Positions 8,236 through 16,351 of a stretch of DNA of 64,000 bases are shown piece after piece. The notes below the pieces were generated by a model that did no database searches, had not been told where the DNA came from, and was given only the letters and a program-made list of their open reading frames with translations. Origin of the DNA: PALSA-612 sp963704335 (lineage in GTDB: Bacteria; Actinomycetota; Thermoleophilia; Gaiellales; Gaiellaceae); contig OY969889.1 in the NCBI GenBank assembly GCA_963704335.1, forward strand, positions 1,178,001 through 1,242,000, in the 5' to 3' direction. The stretch's first letter is position 1, and each line of letters begins with the position of its first letter. A program made the position numbers and the translations under genes.

Positions 8236-8607
8236 CCCGGCCGTCGGGAACGGCGGCTCTTCCTCGCCCGTGAGCGCCGCGGCGATACGCCCGCAGTCCG
8301 GCTGGTGACCGACGACGACGACGGTGTCGCCGCGGCCCGTGACGACGTGAGTCACGTCCTCTGCTGTTGCACCAGGCCCCAGCAGCTCGACGGGCTCGGC
8401 CTCGGCCCCTGTGGCACGCGCGATCTCGTTGGCCGTCTCGCGGGCGCGCAGCAACGGGCTGGACAACACGGCGTCGGGCGTGACGCCTTCCTGGGCGAGG
8501 CGCGTGCCGAGCTCTCGAGCAGCAGCCCGGCCGTCGGGCGTCAGCCGCCGCAGCTCGTCGGGCTCGCTCTGCTCCGCCTTCGCGTGGCGCACGAGGTATA
8601 GACGCAT
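8215..8607 (-). CDS. SixA-like histidine phosphatase
   Basis: A 130-residue single-domain phosphatase. The phosphohistidine motif is LYLVRHAKAE (H8), the arginine SSPLLRARETA is conserved, and the second catalytic His lies in VVVVGHQPDCGR. Size and absence of extra domains match SixA, which removes phosphate from phosphohistidines of phosphotransfer proteins; some relatives act on small phosphate esters. It is monocistronic; the start at ATG 8607 is 23 nt from the stop of the ZIP transporter gene upstream. Confidence 0.88.
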   Translation of the reverse strand: MRLYLVRHAKAEQSEPDELRRLTPDGRAAARELGTRLAQEGVTPDAVLSSPLLRARETANEIARATGAEAEPVELLGPGATAEDVTHVVTGRGDTVVVVGHQPDCGRIAAALTGEEEPPFPTAGLAVIEL

Positions 8608-8630
8608 GCCCCCAGGATAGAGAGGCGGCG

Positions 8631-9836
8631 CTAGGCGATGAGCAGGCCGGTGAGGTACATCACCGTCACTCCGGCCAGGAAGCCGCCGCCGACCCAGGCA
8701 GAGCGAAGACCGCCGGGAGCCTTCCGGGAGATGTAGCGGCCGACCTCGACGACGACCTGTAGCGCCGCGCCTGTGGCGACGGCAAAGAAGAGCACGCCGA
8801 GCAAGTCGCTCGTGAGAAAGCCGCCGATCCATGCCCCGACGATGGCCGGGGCGCCGGCGACGACGGCGAGCGCCGCGAGGCGGCCCAGCGAAACGCGCGT
8901 CCCTTCGGCGATGGGGGCCGCAATACCGAGCCCCTCGGTCACGTTGTGCACCATGAAGCCGACGATCAGGAAGCTCCCGAGTGCCAGCTCGCCGAGCGCG
9001 AACGAGGAGCCGATGGCTAGCCCCTCGCCGAGGTTGTGCAGCCCGATGCCGACGGCGACGAGCGTCGCCAGCGCGATGCCCCCGAGCAGCCCGCTGTCGC
9101 CGGCCTTCCGCCCCCGCTTGCCGAGCCGCTCGGCCACGAACGTCAGCGCGAGGTAGCTGGCTGCGACGCCGAGCAGCACCAGGCCGGTGCCGCCCAGCTG
9201 GCCGGGCAGTGTCGCCTGCAACGCGAGGGCCTCCGACAGCGCGTCGAGCGCCAGGAACGTGAGCAGGCCGGCAGTCAGCGCCATGAACGCTGCCAGCCAG
9301 CGCGGATCCGCGCCGCGCAGCGCGGGCAGCCACATGAGGCCCAGCGCGACGGGGACGACGCCCACGAGGAAGCCGATCAGCGCGTAGCCGAAGATGCTGC
9401 GCGAGTCGGCGCCGGGCGTCTCCACCGCGGCGGCGATCTCCTGCGTCACCTGGACGCCGGTGGAGCTCGTCACGCCGACCGAGATGGGCTCGTCCGGAAC
9501 CCAGTCGTAGGGGACGACGATCGTCGAGGATCGCAACCGCTCGAGCGTCGACGGTCCGTCGACCGCGTAGGGAACGATCGCGTCCGCGACCGTGACCGTG
9601 CCGATCGTGATCGCGTCGCGCTGTGGGTTCGTCACGCGGATCTCGATCCTCCCCGGCTCGAAGGACACGCGCCGGATGTCGAGCTCGTCGGCCGGTGGCG
9701 GGTTCGAGCCGATGAGGTCGGTGATCGAGCCTCCGGCCGTTGCGAAGAGCGACACGACGCCGACGAGCAGGAGGATCGGCAGCAGCGCCCAGAGCTGCCA
9801 GCCGCGGCGATTCCCGGTGGCGGCTCCGGCTTCCAT
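8631..9836 (-). CDS. ZIP-family metal transporter with N-terminal extracytoplasmic domain
   Basis: A 401-residue protein. One N-terminal helix (about 12-32) is followed by a 110-residue beta-rich extracytoplasmic domain, then eight predicted helices of a ZIP transporter. The metal-path motifs are IGLHNLGEGLAIG (H267, N268, E271) in helix 4 and MVHNVTEGLGI (H297, N298, E301) in helix 5. ZIP proteins import Zn, Fe or Mn. The extra soluble domain is uncommon. Its ATG directly abuts the stop codon of the multicopper oxidase gene, so the two form one operon, probably repressed by the DtxR-family protein at 10864. Confidence 0.88.
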   Translation of the reverse strand: MEAGAATGNRRGWQLWALLPILLLVGVVSLFATAGGSITDLIGSNPPPADELDIRRVSFEPGRIEIRVTNPQRDAITIGTVTVADAIVPYAVDGPSTLERLRSSTIVVPYDWVPDEPISVGVTSSTGVQVTQEIAAAVETPGADSRSIFGYALIGFLVGVVPVALGLMWLPALRGADPRWLAAFMALTAGLLTFLALDALSEALALQATLPGQLGGTGLVLLGVAASYLALTFVAERLGKRGRKAGDSGLLGGIALATLVAVGIGLHNLGEGLAIGSSFALGELALGSFLIVGFMVHNVTEGLGIAAPIAEGTRVSLGRLAALAVVAGAPAIVGAWIGGFLTSDLLGVLFFAVATGAALQVVVEVGRYISRKAPGGLRSAWVGGGFLAGVTVMYLTGLLIA

Positions 9837-10838
9837 CTACTCCTCTACCTGGAAGAAACCCATCCAGCCGAGCTCCGCGAACTCCGACTGGTGCGCGTGG
9901 AACATGAAGCGACCGGGATTCGGGAACTCGAGCTCGAGGATCCCGCGCTGCCCCTGGCAGAGCATGACCGTGTCCGTGTACTCGAACTGATCGGTCGAGC
10001 CGGTCGGGTAGTAGCGGAAGAAGTTGGCGTGGATGTGCAGCGAGTTGATGAGGTCGAACTCCGTGAGGTTCGCGAGATAGATCCGCACCAGCTCCCCGCG
10101 CTTCACGCGGATCGGGTACTTCGCGTAGTAGAAGGCCAGGCCGTTGACGGTGTAGAAGTTGTTCTCGCCGTCGAAGTCCGTGTCGAAGCCGTTCATCACC
10201 ATGACCAGCTCGCGGGCGGGCGCGCGCGGCTCGGGCGGGTCGATGATGAGCGCTCCGTAGAGCCCCTTCTCGATGTGCTTCTTGAGCGGCGTCGCGTGGC
10301 AGTGATACAGGTGCATGCCGTACGGATGCGCCTCGAACTCGTACGTGAACGAGCCGCCGGGAGCGATCGTCTCGAAAACGCCGTCCATGTTGGCGGGGTG
10401 GATGCCGTGGAAGTGGATCGTGTGCGTATGGGAGCCGCGGTTGAAGAAGTTCACTCGGAAGATGTCGCCCTCCGTCGCTCGCAGCACCGGTCCGGGAACG
10501 GTGCCGTTGTACGTCCAGGCGGGGTAGGTGACGCCCTGGGCGACCTCGATCTCACGGTCCTGCGCCACGAGGGTGTACTCACGCACCCTTCCCGGGCTGG
10601 CGGGGAGTGCCTTGGGCGGGATGAGCAGCGCGGTGAGGTCGTTCGGCCCGCCCGGGGCAGGAACGTTCGAGCCGATCATCGACGCATGGCCTATGCGCGC
10701 GTGCTGATGCCCGATGTGGTTCGAAGTGGAGGCGCCGGCGTTCGTTTCGCCGGCTCCCGCGAGCTTCGCGAGCGGCACGGCGGCCACCGGGATCGCCGCC
10801 CCGGCCAGGAGCTTTCGCCTGCTGAGGCGTTTAGACAT
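9837..10838 (-). CDS. Tat-exported two-domain multicopper oxidase
   Basis: A 333-residue protein with a twin-arginine signal (SRRKLLAGAAIPVAAVPLA). Copper ligands appear as HTIHFHG (H142, H144), HLYHCHATPLKKH (H176, H179, C180, H181, H188), LHIHANFF (H268, H270) and FMFHAHQSEF (H314, H316). The only HCH motif with the type 1 copper Cys is in domain 1, as in copper nitrite reductases, and domain 2 lacks it. Such two-domain enzymes probably work as trimers. In this context oxidation of Fe(II) or Mn(II) before uptake by the ZIP protein is a reasonable inference; laccase or nitrite reductase activity cannot be excluded. Confidence 0.88.
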   Translation of the reverse strand: MSKRLSRRKLLAGAAIPVAAVPLAKLAGAGETNAGASTSNHIGHQHARIGHASMIGSNVPAPGGPNDLTALLIPPKALPASPGRVREYTLVAQDREIEVAQGVTYPAWTYNGTVPGPVLRATEGDIFRVNFFNRGSHTHTIHFHGIHPANMDGVFETIAPGGSFTYEFEAHPYGMHLYHCHATPLKKHIEKGLYGALIIDPPEPRAPARELVMVMNGFDTDFDGENNFYTVNGLAFYYAKYPIRVKRGELVRIYLANLTEFDLINSLHIHANFFRYYPTGSTDQFEYTDTVMLCQGQRGILELEFPNPGRFMFHAHQSEFAELGWMGFFQVEE

Positions 10839-10845
10839 GTCTAAA
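10830..10845. promoter_or_regulatory. DtxR/MntR-type palindromic operator
   Basis: TTTAGACATGTCTAAA is a perfect 16-bp palindrome in the divergent gap; the central CAT is the start codon of the multicopper oxidase on the minus strand. DtxR-family boxes typically are TTAG-rich dyads. An AT-rich TATATTAGATAG follows at 10849-10860 and may be a promoter element. Binding here by the adjacent regulator would block translation-start-proximal transcription of the oxidase-ZIP operon. Confidence 0.7.
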
Positions 10846-10863
10846 CTCTATATTAGATAGCGC

Positions 10864-11520
10864 ATGTCTCCAGCGCCTCTTTCCCAGACCGCCGAGGACT
10901 ACCTCAAGGAGATCCACCGGCTCGAGTCCGAGCAGGGGCGGGCAACGACCTCCGCGCTCGCCGCTTCGCTCGGCGTCTCGCCGCCCTCGGTCACGTCGAT
11001 GCTCAAGAAGCTGGCGACGTTGAAGCTCGTCGTCCACGAGCCGTACCGTGGCGCGAGGCTGACGCGTGCGGGACGCAAGTCGGCCGTGGAAGTCATACGG
11101 CACCACCGACTGCTCGAGCAGTACCTCGCCGAGACGCTCGGCATGCCGATCGACGAGGTGCATGCCGAGGCCGATCGCCTCGAGCACGCGCTCTCGGAAG
11201 AGCTGGAGGCGCGGATCGACGCCACGCTCGGCTTCCCGACCCACGACCCGCACGGCGATCCCATTCCCGACGCCGACCTGAATGTCGGCATCGACGAGCT
11301 GCGGCCCCTGCACGCGCTCGGCGCGGGGGAACGGTCTACCGTGCGCCGAGTGCCGGACGACAAGGTGCTGCTCGGCTACCTGCGCGGGCTCGGACTGCTG
11401 CCGGGCGCCGTCGTCGAGCTCGTTCGCCGTGCGCCGTTTCCCGAGCCTGTGATCGTGGCCACGGGCGGCGTCGAGCACGCGATCTCGTTCGAGCTGGCGG
11501 GCCAGATCGGCGTGGCATGA
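10864..11520 (+). CDS. DtxR-family metalloregulator (MntR/IdeR-like)
   Basis: A 218-residue protein. The N-terminal winged helix has SQTAEDYLKEIHRLE, SALAASLGVSPPSVTSMLKKLA and LTRAGRKSAVEVIRHHRLLE; the dimerisation and metal-binding domain follows (DEVHAEADRLEHALSEELEARID) and the last 70 residues form a FeoA/SH3-like domain (GYLRGLGLLPGAVVELVRRAP). DPHGDPIP is the family loop before the SH3 domain. Whether it senses Mn or Fe is not settled from sequence; the position equivalent to MntR Asp8 is Asp in AEDYL, as in both groups. It is followed by a 4-nt overlap with the LiaF-like gene. Confidence 0.9.
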   Translation: MSPAPLSQTAEDYLKEIHRLESEQGRATTSALAASLGVSPPSVTSMLKKLATLKLVVHEPYRGARLTRAGRKSAVEVIRHHRLLEQYLAETLGMPIDEVHAEADRLEHALSEELEARIDATLGFPTHDPHGDPIPDADLNVGIDELRPLHALGAGERSTVRRVPDDKVLLGYLRGLGLLPGAVVELVRRAPFPEPVIVATGGVEHAISFELAGQIGVA

Positions 11521-11978
11521 TGAGTCTCGTGCGCCGGCTTTTCTGGATCTGGCTCGGCTTACTCGGCGGGTGGATGGCCGCGGCCGCGGCGGTCAAGCAC
11601 GCCATTCCATCCCGCGGTGACGCCGAGAGCGACGAGGTGGCGCTGATGGCCGTCTTCGACGGCGCGAACTTGAAGAGCGAAGCGAGTGCGTTCCGAGGCG
11701 GCTCGATGGTCGCCTGGTACGGAGGAGTCGACGCCGATCTGCGCAAGGCCGAGCTCGCTCCGGAGGCCCGCCTGTCGGTTGCCGCCCTCTTCGGCGGCAT
11801 CAACCTGCTGGTTCCTCCCGGCTGGCGGGTGAAGACGAACATTCGCGCAGTCGCAGGCGGCGTTGACGTCGGCGGCGAGGATCCCGAGGACCCCGATGCG
11901 CCGCTGCTCGTCGTGGACGGCTACGCATTCTGCGGCGGCGTGGCCGTCGGCCGCAAGCCACCCGAAGGGACCGTCTAG
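11517..11978 (+). CDS. LiaF-like C-terminal domain membrane protein
   Basis: A 153-residue protein with one N-terminal transmembrane segment (FWIWLGLLGGWMAAAAAV) and a C-terminal beta-helix-like domain. AWYGGVDADLRKAEL, LSVAALFGGINLLVPPGWRV and VDGYAFCGGVAV match the repeating F/Y-GG pattern of the LiaF/cell-wall-stress domain (PF09922/DUF2154 type). Such domains occur in membrane proteins that sense envelope stress with two-component systems. It overlaps the DtxR-family gene by ATGA, but no histidine kinase is nearby, so the link to metal regulation is unexplained. Confidence 0.7.
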   Translation: MMSLVRRLFWIWLGLLGGWMAAAAAVKHAIPSRGDAESDEVALMAVFDGANLKSEASAFRGGSMVAWYGGVDADLRKAELAPEARLSVAALFGGINLLVPPGWRVKTNIRAVAGGVDVGGEDPEDPDAPLLVVDGYAFCGGVAVGRKPPEGTV

Positions 11979-11997
11979 ACACGGGTAAAGTCGCGCC

Positions 11998-12846
11998 GTG
12001 GCGAGCACCTTCCGCTACGTCGTCTGCGACGTCTTCACCGATCGCCCGCTGGCGGGGAACCAGCTTGCGGTCTTCACGGACGCGCGCGCCATTCCCGAGG
12101 ACCAGCTTCAGCTCCTCGCACGCGAGATGGCGTTCTCGGAAACGGTCTTCGTTTATCCGGCCGACGGCGAAGGACACGTCCGCCTGCGGATCTTCACGCC
12201 CGCGGTCGAGGTTCCGTTCGCGGGACATCCAGTGCTCGGCTCGGCATTCGTGCTCGCAGGCCCGCTGCAGGTAGAGACGGTGCGGCTCGAGACCGGCGTC
12301 GGCGTCATACCTGTGCACGTCGAGCGCGAGGGCGCACGTATCGTTTTCGGTCGCATGGAGCAGGTAGTTCCCACCTGGCAGGGGTATCCACAGGCAGACG
12401 AGATGCTGGCCGCTCTCGGCGTCGAGCGCTCGGAGCAGCCGGTCGAGGTCTACGACAACGGACTGCAGATGGCGTTCGTCGTGCTCAGGTCGATGGATGA
12501 CGTTGCCGCCGTCGAGCCCGACTTCAACCGGCTCGCGAAGCTTCCCGCCGTGGTCGGCACGAACTGCTGCGCCGGCTCCGGCAACCGCTGGAAGACGCGG
12601 ATGTTCGCCCCGGGCGACGGAGTCGCCGAAGACCCGGCGACCGGATCGGCTGCCGGACCGCTTGCAGCCCACCTCGTGCGCCACGGGCTCGTCGCGTCGG
12701 GCGAGGAGATCGAGATCTCTCAGGGTATGGAGGTCGGCCGGCCCTCGACGCTCTTCGCCACGGCCTGGGGAACGCCTGACCGATTCGAGCGGGTCGAGGT
12801 GGCCGGCAGTGCGGTGGTCGTGGCGCGAGGGGAGTTCAGGCTGTGA
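11998..12846 (+). CDS. PhzF-family isomerase
   Basis: A 282-residue protein starting at GTG 11998. It shows the diaminopimelate-epimerase-like fold in two halves: residues 1-120 with NQLAVF, the catalytic Glu in AREMAFSETVFVYP (E48) and FTPAVEVPFAGHPVLGSA, and the second half with RMFAPGDGVAEDPATGSA. PhzF acts in phenazine synthesis, but most genomic relatives are isomerases of unknown substrate, and no phenazine genes are present. It overlaps the next gene by GTGA, which may couple translation only. Confidence 0.88.
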   Translation: MASTFRYVVCDVFTDRPLAGNQLAVFTDARAIPEDQLQLLAREMAFSETVFVYPADGEGHVRLRIFTPAVEVPFAGHPVLGSAFVLAGPLQVETVRLETGVGVIPVHVEREGARIVFGRMEQVVPTWQGYPQADEMLAALGVERSEQPVEVYDNGLQMAFVVLRSMDDVAAVEPDFNRLAKLPAVVGTNCCAGSGNRWKTRMFAPGDGVAEDPATGSAAGPLAAHLVRHGLVASGEEIEISQGMEVGRPSTLFATAWGTPDRFERVEVAGSAVVVARGEFRL

Positions 12847-14462
12847 TTCGCCTGGTCGCAGGGATGGCAGCCGCACTCGCTCTGCTGGTGCTCACGACGT
12901 CGGCTTCGGCCGTCCCGGAGATCGCGTTGCACGCGACCGTTTCCGTTGGCAAATCAGGAAACGGCGATGGTCGTGTGACGAGCGAGCCTGCCGGCATCGA
13001 CTGCGGGACGCGCTGCTCCTTCAGCTTCCCCGCGACCGACGACTTCCTGAACTACGTCCCGGTCACCCTCACTGCGAGTGCTGACCCGGGCTCCGCCTTC
13101 GACGGTTTCGACAGGTGCCCGGGCACGAGCTGCACGATCGACCCCCTCGATCCGGGATTCACGTACGAGGTCAACGCGACGTTCGTCCGCGTCCGGCCGG
13201 CGCAGTTCCCGCTCGCGGTCACCGTCAGCGGCAGCGGGAAGGTCACGAGCCAGCCGGGCGGGATCGACTGCGGAGCCACGTGCACGGCGCAGTTCGCCAC
13301 CGACAGCACGGTGACGCTCGTCGCGATACCGACTCCGGGCTGGAAGTTCTCCGGCTGGTCGGGGGCGTGCTCTGGCGCCGGCTCCTGCCCCGTGAACATG
13401 GGTGACCCGCGCACTGTCACCGCGTCCTTCGCGCCGCCCGACACGGCCTATGCCGTGGCCGTGGCCGCGGCCGGCGGGACGGTGACCAGCGACGTGCCCG
13501 GGATCGTCTGCGGCGGGGCTTGCGTCGCCTCCTTCGGTGCTGGTGTCTCCGTGACGCTGGCGGCGTCGGGCCCCGTGAGCTGGGGCGGAGCCTGCACGGG
13601 CAGCGGCACGTGCGTCGTGCCCGTCACGCGTGCTCGCTCTGTCACGGCGGCAATCGGGGGCGTCCAGCCGACGCAAAAGCCGCTGGCCGTGAGCGTGACT
13701 GGCAAAGGCACGATCGTGAGCTCGCCCGCCGGCATCTCCTGCGGCACAGCGTGTGGAGCGCTCGTGCCGAGCGGGTCACGAACGACGTTGCAGGCCAATC
13801 CGGCGGAGGGGTGGATCTTCGCCGGCTGGTCAGGATCCTGCCGCGGAGTCGGCGCGTCATGCGTCGTTGCCGCGAGCGGTGCGGCGGAAGTCGTCGCCTC
13901 CTTCGTCGAAGCCGGAACACGCTTCCCGGTTGCCGTCACCAAGGTGGGGCAGGGCTTGGTCAGGAGCCGTCCCAGAGGCATCTACTGCGGTCGCGCGTGT
14001 TCGCGCTCGTTCCCTGCCGGCGGCACGATGACGATCGAGGCTGTCCCCGACAAGACATGGGTGTTCGTACGCTGGACCGGCGCGTGCACGGGGAAGAAAG
14101 CGCTCTGCACGATCGGGGTGGACGGCGCCAAGTCTGTGTCGGCGACGTTCGGCCGCGTCGCCGATCCCACGCCTCCGCTGGTGACGGCATTGGCCAGCAA
14201 GGGAGAGCGCGGCAGCACCGTGAAGCTGCGCTACCGCGTCGTCGAGGCCGGTGGCCAGAGCCGCGAGGCCGCCACGGTTCACCGCGGCAAGCGACGCCTC
14301 GCAACGATCAGCGGGCGCCTCCACGAGGTCGACCCGGAAGCGCTCTTCTACTTCCTGCCCTGGCGCAGCACCGCTCGTGGGAAGCTCCGCTTCTGCATCA
14401 CGTCCACCGACGCGGCGGGCAACCGCTCGCAGGCAAGCTGCGCACCACTGCGCATCACGTGA
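12843..14462 (+). CDS. Secreted cysteine-rich InlB-type B-repeat protein
   Basis: A 539-residue protein with a signal peptide (MIRLVAGMAAALALLVLTTSASA, shown only in part by its hydrophobic core). Five tandem repeats of about 75-85 residues follow (about 32-117, 123-200, 205-276, 282-356, 361-437), each patterned G-V-x-S-x-P-x-GI-x-CG-x2-C, then F-x-GWSG-x-C and a third pair of Cys: at least four cysteines per repeat, likely disulfides. This is the divergent InlB B-repeat/bacterial repeat fold. The C-terminal 100 residues resemble a beta-sandwich (YRVVEAGGQSREAATVHRG). It is probably exposed at the surface; ligand unknown. Confidence 0.75.
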   Translation: MIRLVAGMAAALALLVLTTSASAVPEIALHATVSVGKSGNGDGRVTSEPAGIDCGTRCSFSFPATDDFLNYVPVTLTASADPGSAFDGFDRCPGTSCTIDPLDPGFTYEVNATFVRVRPAQFPLAVTVSGSGKVTSQPGGIDCGATCTAQFATDSTVTLVAIPTPGWKFSGWSGACSGAGSCPVNMGDPRTVTASFAPPDTAYAVAVAAAGGTVTSDVPGIVCGGACVASFGAGVSVTLAASGPVSWGGACTGSGTCVVPVTRARSVTAAIGGVQPTQKPLAVSVTGKGTIVSSPAGISCGTACGALVPSGSRTTLQANPAEGWIFAGWSGSCRGVGASCVVAASGAAEVVASFVEAGTRFPVAVTKVGQGLVRSRPRGIYCGRACSRSFPAGGTMTIEAVPDKTWVFVRWTGACTGKKALCTIGVDGAKSVSATFGRVADPTPPLVTALASKGERGSTVKLRYRVVEAGGQSREAATVHRGKRRLATISGRLHEVDPEALFYFLPWRSTARGKLRFCITSTDAAGNRSQASCAPLRIT

Positions 14463-14920
14463 CCGGAGAGCACATCAGAGCCCGCCTCGTCCTCGCGCTC
14501 GTCGCGATCAGTGTCCTGGCCCTCTCCGCCTGTGGCGGTGACGATGGGAGCACGACCACCTCCGCCAGCCCGCCGCCACCGCCTCCTACGGCGACGACGC
14601 CTCCGCCACCGCCACCACAGCCCCCGCCACCACCGCCGCCGGCCGCGAAGCCGGACGTGACCACGGTGCGGATCGTCGTGCGCGGCGGGCAGGTACGGGG
14701 CGGCATCCAACGCGCGACCGTCGAGCAGGGGAAGAAGGTGGCGATCGTCGTCGGCTCCGACGTGGCGGACCACGTGCACCTGCACGGGTACGACAAGTTC
14801 GTCGACGTCACACCCGGCAAGCTGGCGCGTCTCGCCTTCGTCGCCTCGATTCCCGGCCGCTTCGAGGTCGAGCTCGAGGATCGTGGGCTGCAGATCGCCG
14901 ACATCGAAGTCCGCCCGTGA
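14459..14920 (+). CDS. Cupredoxin-like lipoprotein with proline-rich linker
   Basis: A 153-residue protein from GTG 14459 (GTGA overlap with the gene before). The signal ends in a lipobox, VLALSAC, followed by GGDDGSTTTS. A linker of proline runs broken by Thr, Gln and Ala follows, and then a cupredoxin-fold domain of about 90 residues (VTTVRIVVRGGQVRGG, ATVEQGKKVAIVVGSDVADHVHLHGYDK, VASIPGRFEVELEDRG). His residues in DHVHLHG could bind copper, but the canonical C-terminal Cys-x-His-Met loop is absent, so it may be a non-electron-transfer copper chaperone or binder. It likely sits on the outer face of the membrane. Confidence 0.8.
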   Translation: MTGEHIRARLVLALVAISVLALSACGGDDGSTTTSASPPPPPPTATTPPPPPPQPPPPPPPAAKPDVTTVRIVVRGGQVRGGIQRATVEQGKKVAIVVGSDVADHVHLHGYDKFVDVTPGKLARLAFVASIPGRFEVELEDRGLQIADIEVRP

Positions 14921-16341
14921 GCCGAGCCTTCGCGGCGCTCTGCGCGCTGGCCGCGCTCGTTGCCCTGGCCGTACCGTCGACCGCCGCGGCGCACGGCATC
15001 GGCGGTATCCGGGACCTCCCGGTCCCTGGCTGGCTCTTCCTCGTGGGCGGCGCGACCGTGCTCCTGATCTCGTTCGTAGCCCTGGGTGCCCTGTGGACGA
15101 AGCCGAAGCTCCAGGTCGGCGCGGGCCGGCCGCTGCCGGAGGGTCTCCAGCGGATCCTGCTCTCGACGTACTTCCGGGTCGTCGTCAGCGGCCTGTCGTT
15201 TGCGCTCTTCATCGTCGTCTGGACGGCCGCCGCGTTCGGCTCGGAGCGGGCGAGCGCGAACCTCGCCCCGACGTTCATCTACGTGATCTTCTGGGTGGGC
15301 ATGGTCGTGGCCACGATCGTGCTCGGAAACGTCTGGTCGATGCTCGACCCCTGGCGCGCCGCTGCGGACGCCGTCGCGTGGACGGCCGGCAAGCTCGGCT
15401 GGTCGCGGGAGCCGCGCCCGTATCCCCCTTGGCTCGGGCTATGGCCCGCGGTCGTCTTGCTGTTCTGCTTCGTGGCCATCGAGCTCGTCTACGCGGATCC
15501 GTCGGATCCACGGATGCTCGCGCTCGCAATCACCATCTACAGCGTCGCCACCTGGACAGGGATGGCGATCTTCGGCCGCCGCGACTGGCGCGAGAACGGC
15601 GACGGCTTCGCCGTCTACTTCGGCTTCATCTCCAGGGCGGCGCTGTTCGGCAGCCGCGAGCGCGAGGGCGGCGGGACTGAGCTGATCCTCCGCAAGCCGT
15701 TGTCGGAGCTGGCCCGCGTGGAGGCGCGTCCAGGCGCCGTCGCCTTCCTCGCCGTCATGCTCGGCTCGGTCGCCTTCGACGGCATCTCGCGGTCCTCGTG
15801 GTGGTTCGAGCGCCTCTACGACGTCGAGATCCGCTTCTCCGACCCGGTCAGCGCGGAGCGGGCGGTGCAGCTCCTCAACCTGTCGGCCTTGACGATCGCC
15901 GTCCTCTTCGTAGCCATCGTCTACACGGTCTCGGTGAAGGTCGCCGAAGGCATCGTCGGGGAGCGCGCCGCGTTTTCGGGAATCTTCGTCGGCAGCCTGA
16001 TCCCGATCGCGATCGTTTACGCGTTGTCCCACTACTTCTCGCTGCTCGTGATCCAGGGGCAATTCGTGATCCCGCTGCTCTCCGACCCCTACGCGCAGGG
16101 CTGGAACGTTCTCGGCACTGCGGGCTTCGAGCCGAACCTCACCTGGCTCAAGCCGAATACCACCTGGTACACACAGGTGACCGTGCTCGTGATCGGCCAC
16201 GTCCTCGGCCTCATCGTCGCGCACGATCGCGCGGTCGCTCTCTCGCCGACCCCTCGCATCGCGGTGCGCACGCAGTTCGTGATGCTGGCGCTGATGGTGC
16301 TGTACACGGTGGGCGGCATGTGGCTGCTTTCGCTGGACTAA
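14917..16341 (+). CDS. Polytopic membrane protein of unknown function
   Basis: A 474-residue protein with an N-terminal signal-like segment that ends AAAHGIGGIRDLPVPGW and about 11-12 further hydrophobic segments. Conserved-looking internal pieces are VWSMLDPWRAAADAVAW, PYPPWLGLWPAVVLLFCFVA and DPYAQGWNVLGTAGF. It resembles membrane proteins sometimes labelled fenitrothion hydrolase in databases, but no catalytic motif is visible and I do not trust that label. It overlaps the cupredoxin lipoprotein gene by GTGA, suggesting the two work together, perhaps in copper handling or an oxidase-like membrane complex. Confidence 0.7.
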   Translation: MSRAFAALCALAALVALAVPSTAAAHGIGGIRDLPVPGWLFLVGGATVLLISFVALGALWTKPKLQVGAGRPLPEGLQRILLSTYFRVVVSGLSFALFIVVWTAAAFGSERASANLAPTFIYVIFWVGMVVATIVLGNVWSMLDPWRAAADAVAWTAGKLGWSREPRPYPPWLGLWPAVVLLFCFVAIELVYADPSDPRMLALAITIYSVATWTGMAIFGRRDWRENGDGFAVYFGFISRAALFGSREREGGGTELILRKPLSELARVEARPGAVAFLAVMLGSVAFDGISRSSWWFERLYDVEIRFSDPVSAERAVQLLNLSALTIAVLFVAIVYTVSVKVAEGIVGERAAFSGIFVGSLIPIAIVYALSHYFSLLVIQGQFVIPLLSDPYAQGWNVLGTAGFEPNLTWLKPNTTWYTQVTVLVIGHVLGLIVAHDRAVALSPTPRIAVRTQFVMLALMVLYTVGGMWLLSLD

Positions 16342-16351
16342 CCTGACGCCC

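Noticed and set aside
9036..10844. 602-codon plus-strand open frame
   Set aside because: It is antisense to the ZIP and multicopper oxidase genes, which have full sets of metal-site motifs.
14917..16341. Fenitrothion (organophosphate) hydrolase label for the polytopic protein
   Set aside because: No catalytic motif is visible and the label rests on weak database usage.
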